Shown: positions 1-7,996, counted from the first letter of the stretch. The stretch: 11,797 nucleotides of DNA from Candidatus Gastranaerophilales bacterium (GCA_944324205.1 CALUVK010000038.1:1-11797), one strand, 5' to 3'. Program-made: numbers and translations. The notes: generated from the letters alone by a model not told the origin.

Positions 1-3
1 CAT

Positions 4-90
4 GCCCTTGTGGCGGAATCGGTAGACGCGTTGGACTTAAAATCCAATCGGGGCTCAACCTCGGTGCCAGTTCAAGTCTGGCCAAGGGCA
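4..90 (+). tRNA. tRNA-Leu, anticodon UAA
   Basis: This is a class II tRNA with a long variable arm. The 7-bp acceptor stem pairs GCCCTTG (4-10) with CAAGGGC (83-89), and A90 is the discriminator base. The anticodon stem pairs TTGGA (31-35) with TCCAA (43-47) around loop CTTAAAA, which places anticodon TAA at 38-40, reading UUA and possibly UUG leucine codons. The T arm pairs GCCAG (66-70) with CTGGC (78-82) around TTCAAGT. The variable arm (about 48-65) has a G-rich/C-rich stem, as expected for tRNA-Leu. The 3' CCA is not encoded, since ATT follows, so it must be added by the CCA-adding enzyme. Its promoter lies outside the window. Confidence 0.97.
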
Positions 91-99
91 ATTATATCG

Positions 100-124
100 G
101 GAGGTCGTAATGACCTCCTTTTTT
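100..124 (+). terminator. Intrinsic terminator of tRNA-Leu
   Basis: A perfect 7-bp stem pairs GGAGGTC (100-106) with GACCTCC (112-118) around a 5-nt loop and is followed directly by six T residues (119-124). It lies 10 bases after the tRNA and should end that transcript. There is no T tract on the other side, so it should act only on the plus strand. Confidence 0.9.
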
Positions 125-138
125 AATACTGTGAATCA

Positions 139-219
139 TCATTGAGTCTTACCACAATAAAACGATGTCCCATTATCTCCTGTACCGTCCTTATATTTAT
201 AGTAGTCTTTTAGATTCTG
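139..219 (-). pseudogene. Possible 3' remnant of a decayed protein gene
   Basis: On the minus strand, 27 codons are open between an in-frame stop (220-222) and a TGA (139-141). There is no start codon in the stretch. The translation includes DYYKYKDGTGDNGT followed by SFYCGKTQ and the stop. This composition (Gly, Asp, Asn, Tyr, one Cys) looks more like a protein tail than random AT-rich noise. It may be the C-terminus of a lost gene, but it is short and unsupported by any other evidence, and chance is quite possible. I do not recognise a family. Confidence 0.2.
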
Positions 220-259
220 TTATATCTCTTTATATCTACAAAAAATAAAGCATTCCCTC

Positions 260-289
260 TTTACATTTTGGCCTTTTTGTAGTAATTAT
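260..289 (+). promoter_or_regulatory. Candidate fba promoter
   Basis: A TTTACA -35-like hexamer (260-265) is followed after 17-18 bp by a weak -10 candidate (TAATTA 283-288 or AATTAT 284-289). This would give a leader of about 40-45 nt ahead of fba. The -35 is good and the -10 is poor, so the assignment is tentative. The rest of the tRNA-fba gap (about 125-258) shows no other clear plus-strand signal. Confidence 0.4.
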
Positions 290-294
290 TAGCA

Positions 295-320
295 TGTAGA
301 GAGGTTTTAGCCTCTATGTA
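295..320 (+). promoter_or_regulatory. Hairpin in the fba 5' leader
   Basis: AGAGG (300-304) pairs with CCTCT (311-315) around a TTTTAG loop. The helix extends outward past one G-A mismatch through two A-T and two G-T pairs to 295/320. It sits just upstream of the Shine-Dalgarno sequence (325-331) and leaves it exposed. It could stabilise the mRNA 5' end or influence ribosome loading. There is no T tract, so it is not a terminator. Confidence 0.3.
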
Positions 321-338
321 AAAAGAAGGAGAACTCAA

Positions 339-1298
339 ATGAGTGAAAGAAGATTAGTCGGAACAGGCGAAATGTTCAAAAAAGCATTGGCAGGCGGTTA
401 TGCTATTGGTGCTTACAACGTTAACAACATGGAAATCTTGCAAGCTATTGCAGAAGCAGCAGAAGAAACAAGATCTCCTATTATTTTGCAGGTTTCAGCA
501 GGGGCAAGAAAATATGCTAACCAAACTTATTTAATTAAACTGGTTGAAGCAGCTCTTGCTACAACTACAGTACCTATTGCATTACATTTAGATCACGGTG
601 CTGATTTTGAAATCTGCCAAGCATGTATTGATGGTGGTTTTTCATCAGTAATGATAGATGGCAGCAGATTCCCGTTAGAAGAAAACATTAAATTAACTAA
701 GCAGGTTGTAGATTATGCTCATCCTCGCGGAGTTTCAGTAGAAGCTGAATTAGGTAAATTAGCCGGAGTTGAAGATGATGTAAAAGTTCACGCTAAAGAT
801 TCAACTTATACAGATCCTGCAGAAGCTGCCAGATTTGTTAAAGAAACAGGATGCGATTCTTTAGCCGTTGCTATCGGAACTTCACATGGTGCTTACAAAT
901 TCAAAGGCGAAGCAAAATTAGACTTTGAAAGACTTGCTGAAATCAAAAAAGCTGTAAATGATATCGTTGGCTTTGATTATCCGTTAGTTCTTCATGGTTC
1001 TTCATCTGTACCAAAAGAATTTGTTGCTAAATGTAATCAATTTGGCGGTAAATTGCCGGATGCACAAGGTGTTCCGGAAGAAATGCTCAACTATGCTTCT
1101 AAGCATGGTGTTGCTAAGATTAACATCGATACAGACTTAAGATTAGCAATGACAGCTACAATCAGAGAATTCTTTATTGAACATCCTGAAAAATTTGATC
1201 CACGTGAATATATGGGTCCAGGAAGAACTGCAGTTAAAGAAATGGTTATGCACAAAATGCGTGACGTTCTTGGGACAGCTGGTCATGCAGATGACTAA
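339..1298 (+). CDS. fba: Class II fructose-bisphosphate aldolase
   Basis: This cytoplasmic, zinc-dependent enzyme reversibly cleaves fructose 1,6-bisphosphate to DHAP and glyceraldehyde 3-phosphate. The 319-residue length fits the class II family. The HLDHG motif (83-87) supplies the expected catalytic Asp85 and zinc ligand His86. The stretch around VEAELGKLAG carries conserved Glu135. His183 in GTSHGAYK and His219 in VLHGSSS are the other expected zinc ligands, and GSSS (220-223) with NIDTD (262-266) forms the DHAP phosphate-binding region. The ATG start is supported by a strong GAAGGAG (325-331) seven bases upstream. The gene appears monocistronic and ends at a shared terminator. Codon use is cleaner and richer in preferred codons than in its neighbours, as expected for a highly expressed glycolytic or gluconeogenic gene. 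A tagatose-bisphosphate aldolase specificity cannot be fully excluded. Confidence 0.95.
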   Translation: MSERRLVGTGEMFKKALAGGYAIGAYNVNNMEILQAIAEAAEETRSPIILQVSAGARKYANQTYLIKLVEAALATTTVPIALHLDHGADFEICQACIDGGFSSVMIDGSRFPLEENIKLTKQVVDYAHPRGVSVEAELGKLAGVEDDVKVHAKDSTYTDPAEAARFVKETGCDSLAVAIGTSHGAYKFKGEAKLDFERLAEIKKAVNDIVGFDYPLVLHGSSSVPKEFVAKCNQFGGKLPDAQGVPEEMLNYASKHGVAKINIDTDLRLAMTATIREFFIEHPEKFDPREYMGPGRTAVKEMVMHKMRDVLGTAGHADD

Positions 1299-1330
1299 TT
1301 GTTAATCAATATAATTAAAACAAAAAGAAT

Positions 1331-1367
1331 CGGGTTAATTTTATCAATTAACCCGGTTTATTTTTTT
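1331..1367. terminator. Bidirectional terminator between fba and the AsmA-like gene
   Basis: A perfect 10-bp stem pairs CGGGTTAATT (1331-1340) with AATTAACCCG (1346-1355) around a TTATC loop and is followed by GTTTATTTTTTT on the plus strand. On the minus strand the hairpin is followed by an ATTCTTTTTGTTTT tract. It can therefore end both fba and the convergent minus-strand gene whose stop codon is at 1380-1382. Confidence 0.88.
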
Positions 1368-1379
1368 ATAAAATTAAGT

Positions 1380-4300
1380 TTAATTAACCCATTTAAAACT
1401 CGTGACATAATCCTCGCCATTAATATTACCCTTAATTTCTGCAATAAATTTACGATAATCTTTACTTGACAATTCAATACCAGGAATTTTGTTTATACTT
1501 TCAAGCAATATAGTATCTTTAGAAAGATCTACACCAGGAATTGCATTAAAAAGAGTATTTAGAGAAAGATTTCCTATCGGACCAAACATCGTAGAAATTT
1601 TTCTCGATAACAATCCAAAGACTTCCATTTCTGCATCAGCTGTAGAAAAATTATAATCTCCCGTAATAAATAGGTTGAGATCTTTTCCCTTGCTTAGAAT
1701 TTCCATATTTCTTGCAATACCGTCTTTAATTACAATATCACCATGAATATTAGAAAACTCTCCCGTCTTAAGAGGAGTTATAATATCTAAAATACTGTTT
1801 ATAGAAATTCCTGTCAGTCCGCCCTTAATAAGATTTCCGGCCTTCAGTAAATATTCTAAAGAACCTAATTTAGGCATCCTTCCATCAGCGACATCAAAAA
1901 CCGCTGTTCCATTCAAAGTTTTCATACAATTATCAAAATTTGTACCATCACAAGCTAAACTTATATCTCCTGTCATATCACCATATAGTTGATTATTCAA
2001 ATCAAAAACAGCAATTGATAAGTCATTAGCATCTATATTTTTTGCTTCCAATTTTATTCCGGTACGATTATCCGTTAGATTATATTTAAATTGTCCATCT
2101 AATTGTCCGTTAGCAATATTAAATCTAAAATGGCGTACATCTGCTATACCATTTTTATTCAGCGAAGCATTTGCAAAAAACCTGTCTGCAATAATATTAC
2201 GTAAATGTACGCTATCGGCTTCAAGTTTAATATTATCTATTACAACACTTGAAAGGTCAAAACCCTCAAAAGATTCAAATGTATGATAATTATCCACCTG
2301 TGAAAGTTTTAATTTATTAATTATATAATTTAAATCTAAAAGTTTTGTCTGAAGAGTTGCATTTTCTATATGATAAGGTGGAATTAATCTGTTTTTCATT
2401 ACACCTTTAATAGAAATATCATTACCCAAAATTTCACCAAAAGAAGATAATTCAATAGTTTTCTCCTTAAACAGCAATGTAATATTTTTCATTGTGGTAT
2501 CTAAGAAAGGAATATTAGTTTCAAAAATATGGAAATTCCCAACAAGTTTGGGATTAGATAGCCTGCCGTTAAATTTTAAATCAGAAGTGAATTGCCCTTG
2601 TTTAATATTGGGTTTTCTAAAGATAATATTAAAAATTCTTGCATCTGTGGGGTTTTCTGTTTTTACATATAAATTATTAAAAGCTAAATCATCTTTAAAA
2701 ACTTCTATGCCACCCTTTGCTTTGAGCATATTTAACTTTGTATCATGTCCGCCATATGACGAAATGATTTTATCATAAGAAAATTCTTTTATTTTAAGAT
2801 TTCTACGATTAAGAATTTTTGTATCTAAATTTAGTGTAATTGCATTTTCTACATCACCAACCATTGCTCCAAGGTAATAAATACTAGAATCCTTTGCCAT
2901 ATTTGCATCTGCATTCAAGTCAAAATTATCAAGAGTACCTTTTGTCCGAAGAGAATAAACAATATCACCTTTTATTTTTATTGGATATATTTGATTCTTA
3001 TTTACATATTTATCAATAAATTCCTGTTGCGGCTTAGAATTAAAATATAAATCGAAACCTTGTTTTGATAATATATCATAAATCTCACCATCTACTAGTA
3101 CCGGCATCTGATCAGCGATTAGATTAATTTTATTCAATCGCAAATTATTGCTTCTTGCAATTAAACTGCCATTAATAATCTTTACAGGGATGTTCAATGG
3201 TGTGTAAAGAAAAGATATACCACCAAGATCTGTATATGCATTTATCTTACTGTTATTAATTCGGCTATTAAAATTTATTTTCTCACCTTTATTAAATTTT
3301 ATAGTATTTAACTGCTTACGTATATCATCACTGATAAAAGGGTAGCCCGCAAACATATTAATAAGAGCAAGATCAAATGACTTTGCCTGAATATTTCCAT
3401 TAATTCTAGGTTTTGAAGAAGATATGTTATCTGCCGTTAAATTTATATTAAAACTACTATCATCAATAGAACCCTTTATATTTGATAATGTTAATTTATC
3501 GTTATTAAGTGATATACGACCATTTGCAAGCTTTAATTTATTTTCCTTTGTTGTCCCCAAAATATTAGCGATTAAATTAACTTTATGGTATTCGATTTCA
3601 TTAATTTTTCCTTTATATTTTATCTTGGCATCCAAAAGAATATTTCCAAGTTCATTTTGAAATTTTTCGGGCAATATATCATTAAGGTTAAATTTAGGTA
3701 TACTTACATCTACGTCAGCCATTTTGTTATTAACAGATGCTACGGCCAGAAGCTTTGATGTTCCTATTTCAGATGTTACATTTGCTTTGGCATTAAGTCC
3801 ATCAATAAAAAGCTCTCCTTTTGTATTTTTTAGAGTTACTCCTTGCATTACAAACGAATTTCCAAGAAGAGTTAGTGCTCCCTTCGCTGAAAAATTCTTA
3901 TTAAATTTCAGATTTTCTATATATTTAACAGCGCCGTATACTTTAAAATTTAAATTAGTTAAACCGTTACAAAAATCTAACTTGGGCAGCATTTCATGCA
4001 CTTCTTTTATCATTGTCGAAGTTTGCAGAGCTTTATAAAGTCCGCTTAATTCTTGATTGGAAGATTTTACATCAAAATCAAATTTCCCATCTAGAGTGCA
4101 GACTCCTCTTATTTCAATTGGTTTTCCATTTAGCTCTCCCCTTTTTGTAATAAATGAAGCATTTTGATCATTAAAAGAAAGTACTGCCTCACCTTTTTCG
4201 AGCACTAAATCTTTCATTTCATTGAAATATGTAGTTACATTATAAAAATTCAAAACTCCCCATACATGAGGATTTTTACGGTTCCCCTTAACTATTATAT

Positions 4301-5720
4301 CAATATTACCATTTCCTTTAACATTCATAATTGGCACAGGGCCTATTATAAAATTTAAAATTTCATGAATAGGAAGTATTTTTTCTTCTGCCAGTGATAA
4401 ATCAATATTTTTCGTACTCCATACACGCATATCTGCATATTTTACATTATATAGTTCAACACCACCTTTTACCCAAACTTTTTCTTGTCCTCCAGCTGGA
4501 ACATTCACATCGAAATTTAAATATTTTCCCGTAAAACTAAGTTTTACAGTAGCACCACGTGCATTCTTTATGGGTTTTGTAAGTATAATATCATCTATAA
4601 AAACATCTCCTGTAATTTCCGGCTCTTTTACATCTCCTTTAATAGAAAAATTTCCGATAGTTTTACCATAGACTTTATACTTTTTTAATTTGTATACATT
4701 AAATTCTTCCGCAATTATAGGTGGTAAGAGGTTAATTATATCGTGTACATTTGATTCATTTAACTGAATATTTAGATTTAATGTAGTCAGCGGAGATTCC
4801 AAATAATTTGAAACAATACCATTTAATGCAATGTTGATATTATCGGAGTTAATATTTACATTTTCAAAATTTATAAGCTTACTTGTTGAGTGAAATGTTG
4901 AATTTATCTTGAGTTTATCAGGGAAAATAATAGATTTTGCAGAATCTCTCATTAAAATTGCGCAATTATCAAGTGTTGCTTGAAGTTTTGATTTATCAAC
5001 ATTTACATTTATAATTCCTTGTAAATTAACAAGGTCCGAAGGTAAATATTGTTTCAGATAATCACCTAAAGGTTCTAGATTGAAATTTGTTATGCTTATA
5101 TTTATCTGACTGTTTTTTACATCATTGTTACGTGGAAGATACAGACTTGCTTCTGCTTTTGATACAGAATTATTAATATCTATCTTGCTAGAAAAATTAA
5201 TATCTATAAAACGTCCGTTTTTCTTATAATAAATATCCTTCCCCGTATATATTACAGGAGATTTTACATCTTTATGCCACAATGTAACCATAGAACGGCT
5301 AAGTTTAACTTCATCACACTTAACTTTAAGCGATTTAATATTATTAAAAAAATTCTTATCAAGCTCTATATCCTTTTTAAGCAGAGCATTTACAATAATT
5401 TCATCAGCTTGCATTACATTTATATGCAACCTTCCTGATAAAAGCGGTAATAAACGAATTTTAACTGAAGGATTGTGAATGTGTGTATAATCATTTGTTT
5501 CTTTTTCTTGTATTTTTACCTGCTCAGCTTTAATTTGAGCCAAAGGTAAAAATCCTAATTTCAATTTAGGATTAATAACCTCAACTTGATATCGGCTATT
5601 TTCTGAAACGTTTTTGCATACCCAAGGCAAGGTCTTTGAAAATATAAACGGAATTCCAAATAACCAAAATGCATAAAAGCTTAAAATGATAATTATATAT
5701 TTATAAAAAATTTTCCTCAT
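1380..5720 (-). CDS. AsmA/TamB/YhdP-like giant envelope protein
   Basis: This 1446-residue protein has one N-terminal membrane anchor (about residues 6-29, rich in Ile, Phe and Tyr). A very long periplasm-type region follows, built of alternating beta-strand patterns with recurring 'GxixL' and 'iKGxv' segments. Roughly the last 180 residues (from LNGTAVFDVADGRMPKLG through an IHGDIVIKDGIARN segment to the C-terminus) resemble the AsmA-like C-terminal domain. Proteins of this superfamily (TamB and YhdP in E. coli, of comparable length) form long hydrophobic beta-grooves between the inner and outer membranes and are implicated in phospholipid transport or outer-membrane assembly. That role here is inferred from architecture. 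The start is fixed by the membrane anchor. No Shine-Dalgarno is visible and the predicted leader is only about 9 nt. It is divergent from an exported protein gene, which suggests a shared envelope theme. Confidence 0.8.
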   Translation of the reverse strand: MRKIFYKYIIIILSFYAFWLFGIPFIFSKTLPWVCKNVSENSRYQVEVINPKLKLGFLPLAQIKAEQVKIQEKETNDYTHIHNPSVKIRLLPLLSGRLHINVMQADEIIVNALLKKDIELDKNFFNNIKSLKVKCDEVKLSRSMVTLWHKDVKSPVIYTGKDIYYKKNGRFIDINFSSKIDINNSVSKAEASLYLPRNNDVKNSQINISITNFNLEPLGDYLKQYLPSDLVNLQGIINVNVDKSKLQATLDNCAILMRDSAKSIIFPDKLKINSTFHSTSKLINFENVNINSDNINIALNGIVSNYLESPLTTLNLNIQLNESNVHDIINLLPPIIAEEFNVYKLKKYKVYGKTIGNFSIKGDVKEPEITGDVFIDDIILTKPIKNARGATVKLSFTGKYLNFDVNVPAGGQEKVWVKGGVELYNVKYADMRVWSTKNIDLSLAEEKILPIHEILNFIIGPVPIMNVKGNGNIDIIVKGNRKNPHVWGVLNFYNVTTYFNEMKDLVLEKGEAVLSFNDQNASFITKRGELNGKPIEIRGVCTLDGKFDFDVKSSNQELSGLYKALQTSTMIKEVHEMLPKLDFCNGLTNLNFKVYGAVKYIENLKFNKNFSAKGALTLLGNSFVMQGVTLKNTKGELFIDGLNAKANVTSEIGTSKLLAVASVNNKMADVDVSIPKFNLNDILPEKFQNELGNILLDAKIKYKGKINEIEYHKVNLIANILGTTKENKLKLANGRISLNNDKLTLSNIKGSIDDSSFNINLTADNISSSKPRINGNIQAKSFDLALINMFAGYPFISDDIRKQLNTIKFNKGEKINFNSRINNSKINAYTDLGGISFLYTPLNIPVKIINGSLIARSNNLRLNKINLIADQMPVLVDGEIYDILSKQGFDLYFNSKPQQEFIDKYVNKNQIYPIKIKGDIVYSLRTKGTLDNFDLNADANMAKDSSIYYLGAMVGDVENAITLNLDTKILNRRNLKIKEFSYDKIISSYGGHDTKLNMLKAKGGIEVFKDDLAFNNLYVKTENPTDARIFNIIFRKPNIKQGQFTSDLKFNGRLSNPKLVGNFHIFETNIPFLDTTMKNITLLFKEKTIELSSFGEILGNDISIKGVMKNRLIPPYHIENATLQTKLLDLNYIINKLKLSQVDNYHTFESFEGFDLSSVVIDNIKLEADSVHLRNIIADRFFANASLNKNGIADVRHFRFNIANGQLDGQFKYNLTDNRTGIKLEAKNIDANDLSIAVFDLNNQLYGDMTGDISLACDGTNFDNCMKTLNGTAVFDVADGRMPKLGSLEYLLKAGNLIKGGLTGISINSILDIITPLKTGEFSNIHGDIVIKDGIARNMEILSKGKDLNLFITGDYNFSTADAEMEVFGLLSRKISTMFGPIGNLSLNTLFNAIPGVDLSKDTILLESINKIPGIELSSKDYRKFIAEIKGNINGEDYVTSFKWVN

Positions 5721-5735
5721 TATTCAATTACATAT

Positions 5736-5764
5736 ATCATACCAATAAATCTTATAAGTAACAA
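5736..5764 (-). promoter_or_regulatory. Promoter of the AsmA-like gene
   Basis: Reading the minus strand, TTGTTA (5764-5759) and TATGAT (5741-5736) are separated by exactly 17 bp. The -10 matches consensus at 5 of 6 positions and the -35 at 4 of 6. The predicted transcription start is near 5729, only about 9 nt before the ATG at 5720. That leaves no room for a normal ribosome-binding site, and none is seen. Confidence 0.65.
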
Positions 5765-5775
5765 GATGTAAATAA

Positions 5776-5804
5776 TTGGCGCTTTTCTACTGTTATGCTA
5801 TAAT
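5776..5804 (+). promoter_or_regulatory. Extended -10 promoter of the 382-residue protein gene
   Basis: TTGGCG (5776-5781) and a perfect TATAAT (5799-5804) are separated by 17 bp. The -10 carries a TGn extension (TGC at 5796-5798). The expected +1 is 5811, which is the first base of the GTG start codon, so the transcript may be leaderless. The -35 boxes of this promoter and the divergent one are 11 bp apart, so one regulator could affect both. Confidence 0.7.
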
Positions 5805-5810
5805 TTTATC

Positions 5811-6959
5811 GTGAGAGATTTATTAAAAATATTAGCAGTTGGGATAATTATATTTTTGGCACCGTATGTAAACGCGGAGCAATATAAGGTGCTTGTTATT
5901 CCTGACAATATAGTTACAGAGAATTTGGCAATAGACTCATACATATTTAATACAACTGCAGAATTCTTTGCCGGTGAAATTGCTAATATATTAAATCAAA
6001 CAGATTATATCAAAGTCCCGACGATTAGTGAAGAACGAACTCTTCTAAAAAGTAATCCATATACGATGGTTTCAGCCAAAAATCTTACAAACAGATTCAG
6101 AAACACATACACTGTTGACTATACAGCTTTAAAGAAAATTACAGACAAATCACAAGCCAGATATGCCCTATTAATAACATCAGCAGTCGATTCTGAAAAC
6201 TATATATTAAGAAGAACTTTTTGGGACTTTTTGAACATCCCCGGAGCAACAGTTGTTGACCCGGCTTATAAAATTAGTACATATGCTGTACTTGTAGATA
6301 CAAAAAATAATACTACTTTATGGTCCAATACTTTCTACAAAACAATAAGTGTTGTAGAAAATAGAATTATAACAAGAGGACCTTCGCCACAAACAGAACA
6401 ACTTCAAAAAATTAGAGATTATTCAAGGATGATTTGTCCTGAAATAGCACAAAATGTACAATTAAAAGTTCTGCCGCCGGAAACTTTTGCAAAAGAGAAT
6501 AACCAAATATATTATGACATGGGTAATTTTGATAACGTCTTTACTAAAAAATACAGAAGATGGCATAAAGAAGGCGGAAAAGATTATGCGGTTGCTAAAT
6601 CTCGTGTGAACGCAAAAATAACAGATACCAAAGAAAAGCTTAATGAAACAAAAGAGAATACCAAATCAAAATGGCAACAGTATAAAGAAGAAAGAGCTAA
6701 ACAAAAGGAAGAAAAAGCATTACAAAAACAGCAAGAAGCAGAAGCTAAAAAACTTGAATCAAAATTAGAAGTCAAAGCTGAGCCTGCCAATAGTACAATA
6801 CAAAATGTTCAAGAAGATAGAATTCATAATATAAACTTTAAAAAATCCCCTCTTGAAGATCAGAGTTTATATGAACCAATTGACATACAAAAAACAAAGA
6901 AAAACAATTTATACGGGGAATTTGATTCCTCCAGGCCACCATTAAGAGATTATAATTAA
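5811..6959 (+). CDS. Exported protein of unknown function with a charged C-terminal coil
   Basis: I do not recognise this 382-residue protein. Residues 1-22 form a clean Sec signal peptide (Arg2 and Lys6, a hydrophobic run, then a PYVNA-EQ cleavage site), so the product should reach the periplasm; it lacks a lipobox Cys. Residues 25-220 form a mixed alpha/beta domain. Its pattern 'YALLITSAVDSEN' ... 'AVLVDTKNNTTLWS' (119-172) resembles the layout of CsgG/LpoB-like envelope domains, but that is only a loose impression. Residues about 255-325 are very rich in Lys, Glu and Gln and probably helical or coiled-coil. The tail from about 326 is low-complexity with a Pro/Arg end. The start is GTG, supported by the signal peptide. 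There is no Shine-Dalgarno, and the next upstream in-frame stop is at 5769-5771. It is divergent from the AsmA-like gene, which suggests an envelope role. Confidence 0.75.
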   Translation: MRDLLKILAVGIIIFLAPYVNAEQYKVLVIPDNIVTENLAIDSYIFNTTAEFFAGEIANILNQTDYIKVPTISEERTLLKSNPYTMVSAKNLTNRFRNTYTVDYTALKKITDKSQARYALLITSAVDSENYILRRTFWDFLNIPGATVVDPAYKISTYAVLVDTKNNTTLWSNTFYKTISVVENRIITRGPSPQTEQLQKIRDYSRMICPEIAQNVQLKVLPPETFAKENNQIYYDMGNFDNVFTKKYRRWHKEGGKDYAVAKSRVNAKITDTKEKLNETKENTKSKWQQYKEERAKQKEEKALQKQQEAEAKKLESKLEVKAEPANSTIQNVQEDRIHNINFKKSPLEDQSLYEPIDIQKTKKNNLYGEFDSSRPPLRDYN

Positions 6960-7073
6960 AACAGTAATCAAAACCGGAGATTTTGAAATACTAAGTTTTG
7001 TAAACATAAAATTCAAGATTATTATTGTTTTTTAGCGTTTGAAGATATGTGTTTTTCTATATACAGGCAATTT

Positions 7074-7103
7074 TTTACCCAAAAAAGACTTTATTTATAT
7101 AAA
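7074..7103 (+). promoter_or_regulatory. Candidate promoter of the lytic transglycosylase gene
   Basis: TTTACC (7074-7079) and TATAAA (7098-7103) are separated by 18 bp and would start transcription near 7110. The purine run AAAGGGA (7101-7107) lies 12 nt before the ATG, which is rather far for a ribosome-binding site. The rest of the 6960-7119 gap shows no clear terminator for the upstream gene, so read-through from it is also possible. Confidence 0.35.
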
Positions 7104-7119
7104 GGGATATTAAATATTT

Positions 7120-7968
7120 ATGAGCGCACATAATTTTTGGCACAATTTTACACATGGCTTTATGCACGGGATGTTCGGAAACAGTCCGTTCTTTGGCTGT
7201 TGGGGAGGTTTTACACCTATATGGGGAAATCCCTTTATATACGGAGGAGGCTTTGGAAGTTATTTTAATCCGTTCTGTGGAAACAGTAGTATATTTATGA
7301 CTCCAAATATTATGACCGGCGGATTTTACACTTTAATGCCGGATGTACAACCACCGGGAATTAATAATTTAGATCTTAATATTAATGCGCTTTTCCCAAC
7401 AGATAACGTTTGGGATAATTTGAACAAACAAATCAATATGCAGCAAAATATGTTTGATACTTTTGCAAAAAAAACAGACAATAATGATACATTTCCTGAT
7501 AGCACTCCATCACCAAACACAAGCCTCGTTAATAAAACCACCAATAAGACAAAAACTACTACACAAACTTCACCGGGAAAATATGATGACTTAATTTCTA
7601 AATATTCAAAGATTAATAATATAGATGAAAATTTAGTACGAGCCGTTATTCAACAAGAATCCGGCTTTAATCCAAATGCTAAATCTTCTGCGGGTGCAAT
7701 AGGCCTTATGCAATTGATGCCTGGAACTGCTAAAGAATTAGGGGTAACTGATCCGTATGACCCTGAACAAAATATAAAAGGCGGAACAAAGTATCTTAAA
7801 CAAATGCTGGATAAATTTAATGGAAATACTGAATTAGCTTTGGCTGCATATAACGCCGGGCCGAATAATGCAGCTCTAAAAAAAGGAAAAATTCCACAAA
7901 ATGGGCAAACTCCAAAATATGTCTCAAAAGTTATGGATTACTATGAACAGTATAAAACAATTGCATAA
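7120..7968 (+). CDS. Soluble lytic transglycosylase (SLT domain) with Gly/aromatic-rich N-terminus
   Basis: The C-terminal half (about 154-280) is a clear SLT/goose-lysozyme-like domain. It carries the catalytic Glu180 in QQESGFNP, GLMQLMPGTA (195-204), a 'PYDPEQNIKGGTKYL' segment (212-226), AAYNAGP (242-248) and a final YVSKV (267-271). Such enzymes cleave the MurNAc-GlcNAc bond of peptidoglycan to give 1,6-anhydro ends. Residues 1-72 are unusual: dense in Gly, Phe, Trp, Asn, His and Met, with no signal peptide or membrane segment. Residues 120-152 are a Thr/Ser/Asn/Lys linker. An in-frame TAA at 7111-7113 rules out an upstream extension that would add a signal sequence. Export route and role (wall remodelling, or lysis linked to a secretion or phage-like apparatus) are unknown. 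Confidence 0.9.
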   Translation: MSAHNFWHNFTHGFMHGMFGNSPFFGCWGGFTPIWGNPFIYGGGFGSYFNPFCGNSSIFMTPNIMTGGFYTLMPDVQPPGINNLDLNINALFPTDNVWDNLNKQINMQQNMFDTFAKKTDNNDTFPDSTPSPNTSLVNKTTNKTKTTTQTSPGKYDDLISKYSKINNIDENLVRAVIQQESGFNPNAKSSAGAIGLMQLMPGTAKELGVTDPYDPEQNIKGGTKYLKQMLDKFNGNTELALAAYNAGPNNAALKKGKIPQNGQTPKYVSKVMDYYEQYKTIA

Positions 7969-7996
7969 AAAAAAGCCGTTTCTTATGAGAACGGCT
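7967..7996 (-). terminator. Minus-strand intrinsic terminator overlapping the transglycosylase stop codon
   Basis: On the minus strand AGCCGTT (7996-7990) pairs with AACGGCT (7980-7974) and is followed by seven T residues (7973-7967). On the plus strand the hairpin has A residues before it and no T tract after it, so it should terminate only minus-strand transcription. No minus-strand protein gene lies upstream of it, which is the main reason to propose a small RNA there. The T tract overlaps the TAA of the convergent transglycosylase gene (7966-7968). Confidence 0.75.

Noticed and set aside
2494..4038. Three plus-strand open frames (from 2494, 3424 and 3724) antisense to the AsmA-like gene
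   Set aside because: All are shadows of the long coding gene, with Leu/Phe/Ser-rich translations and no initiation signals.
6584..7544. Minus-strand frames inside the exported protein gene and the transglycosylase gene
   Set aside because: They mirror the Lys/Glu-rich and Thr/Asn-rich coding regions on the plus strand and have no start signals or recognisable content.
7974..7996. Plus-strand terminator for the lytic transglycosylase gene
   Set aside because: The stem is followed by ACCAGACTTGG rather than a T tract on the plus strand. The T tract exists only in the minus orientation.
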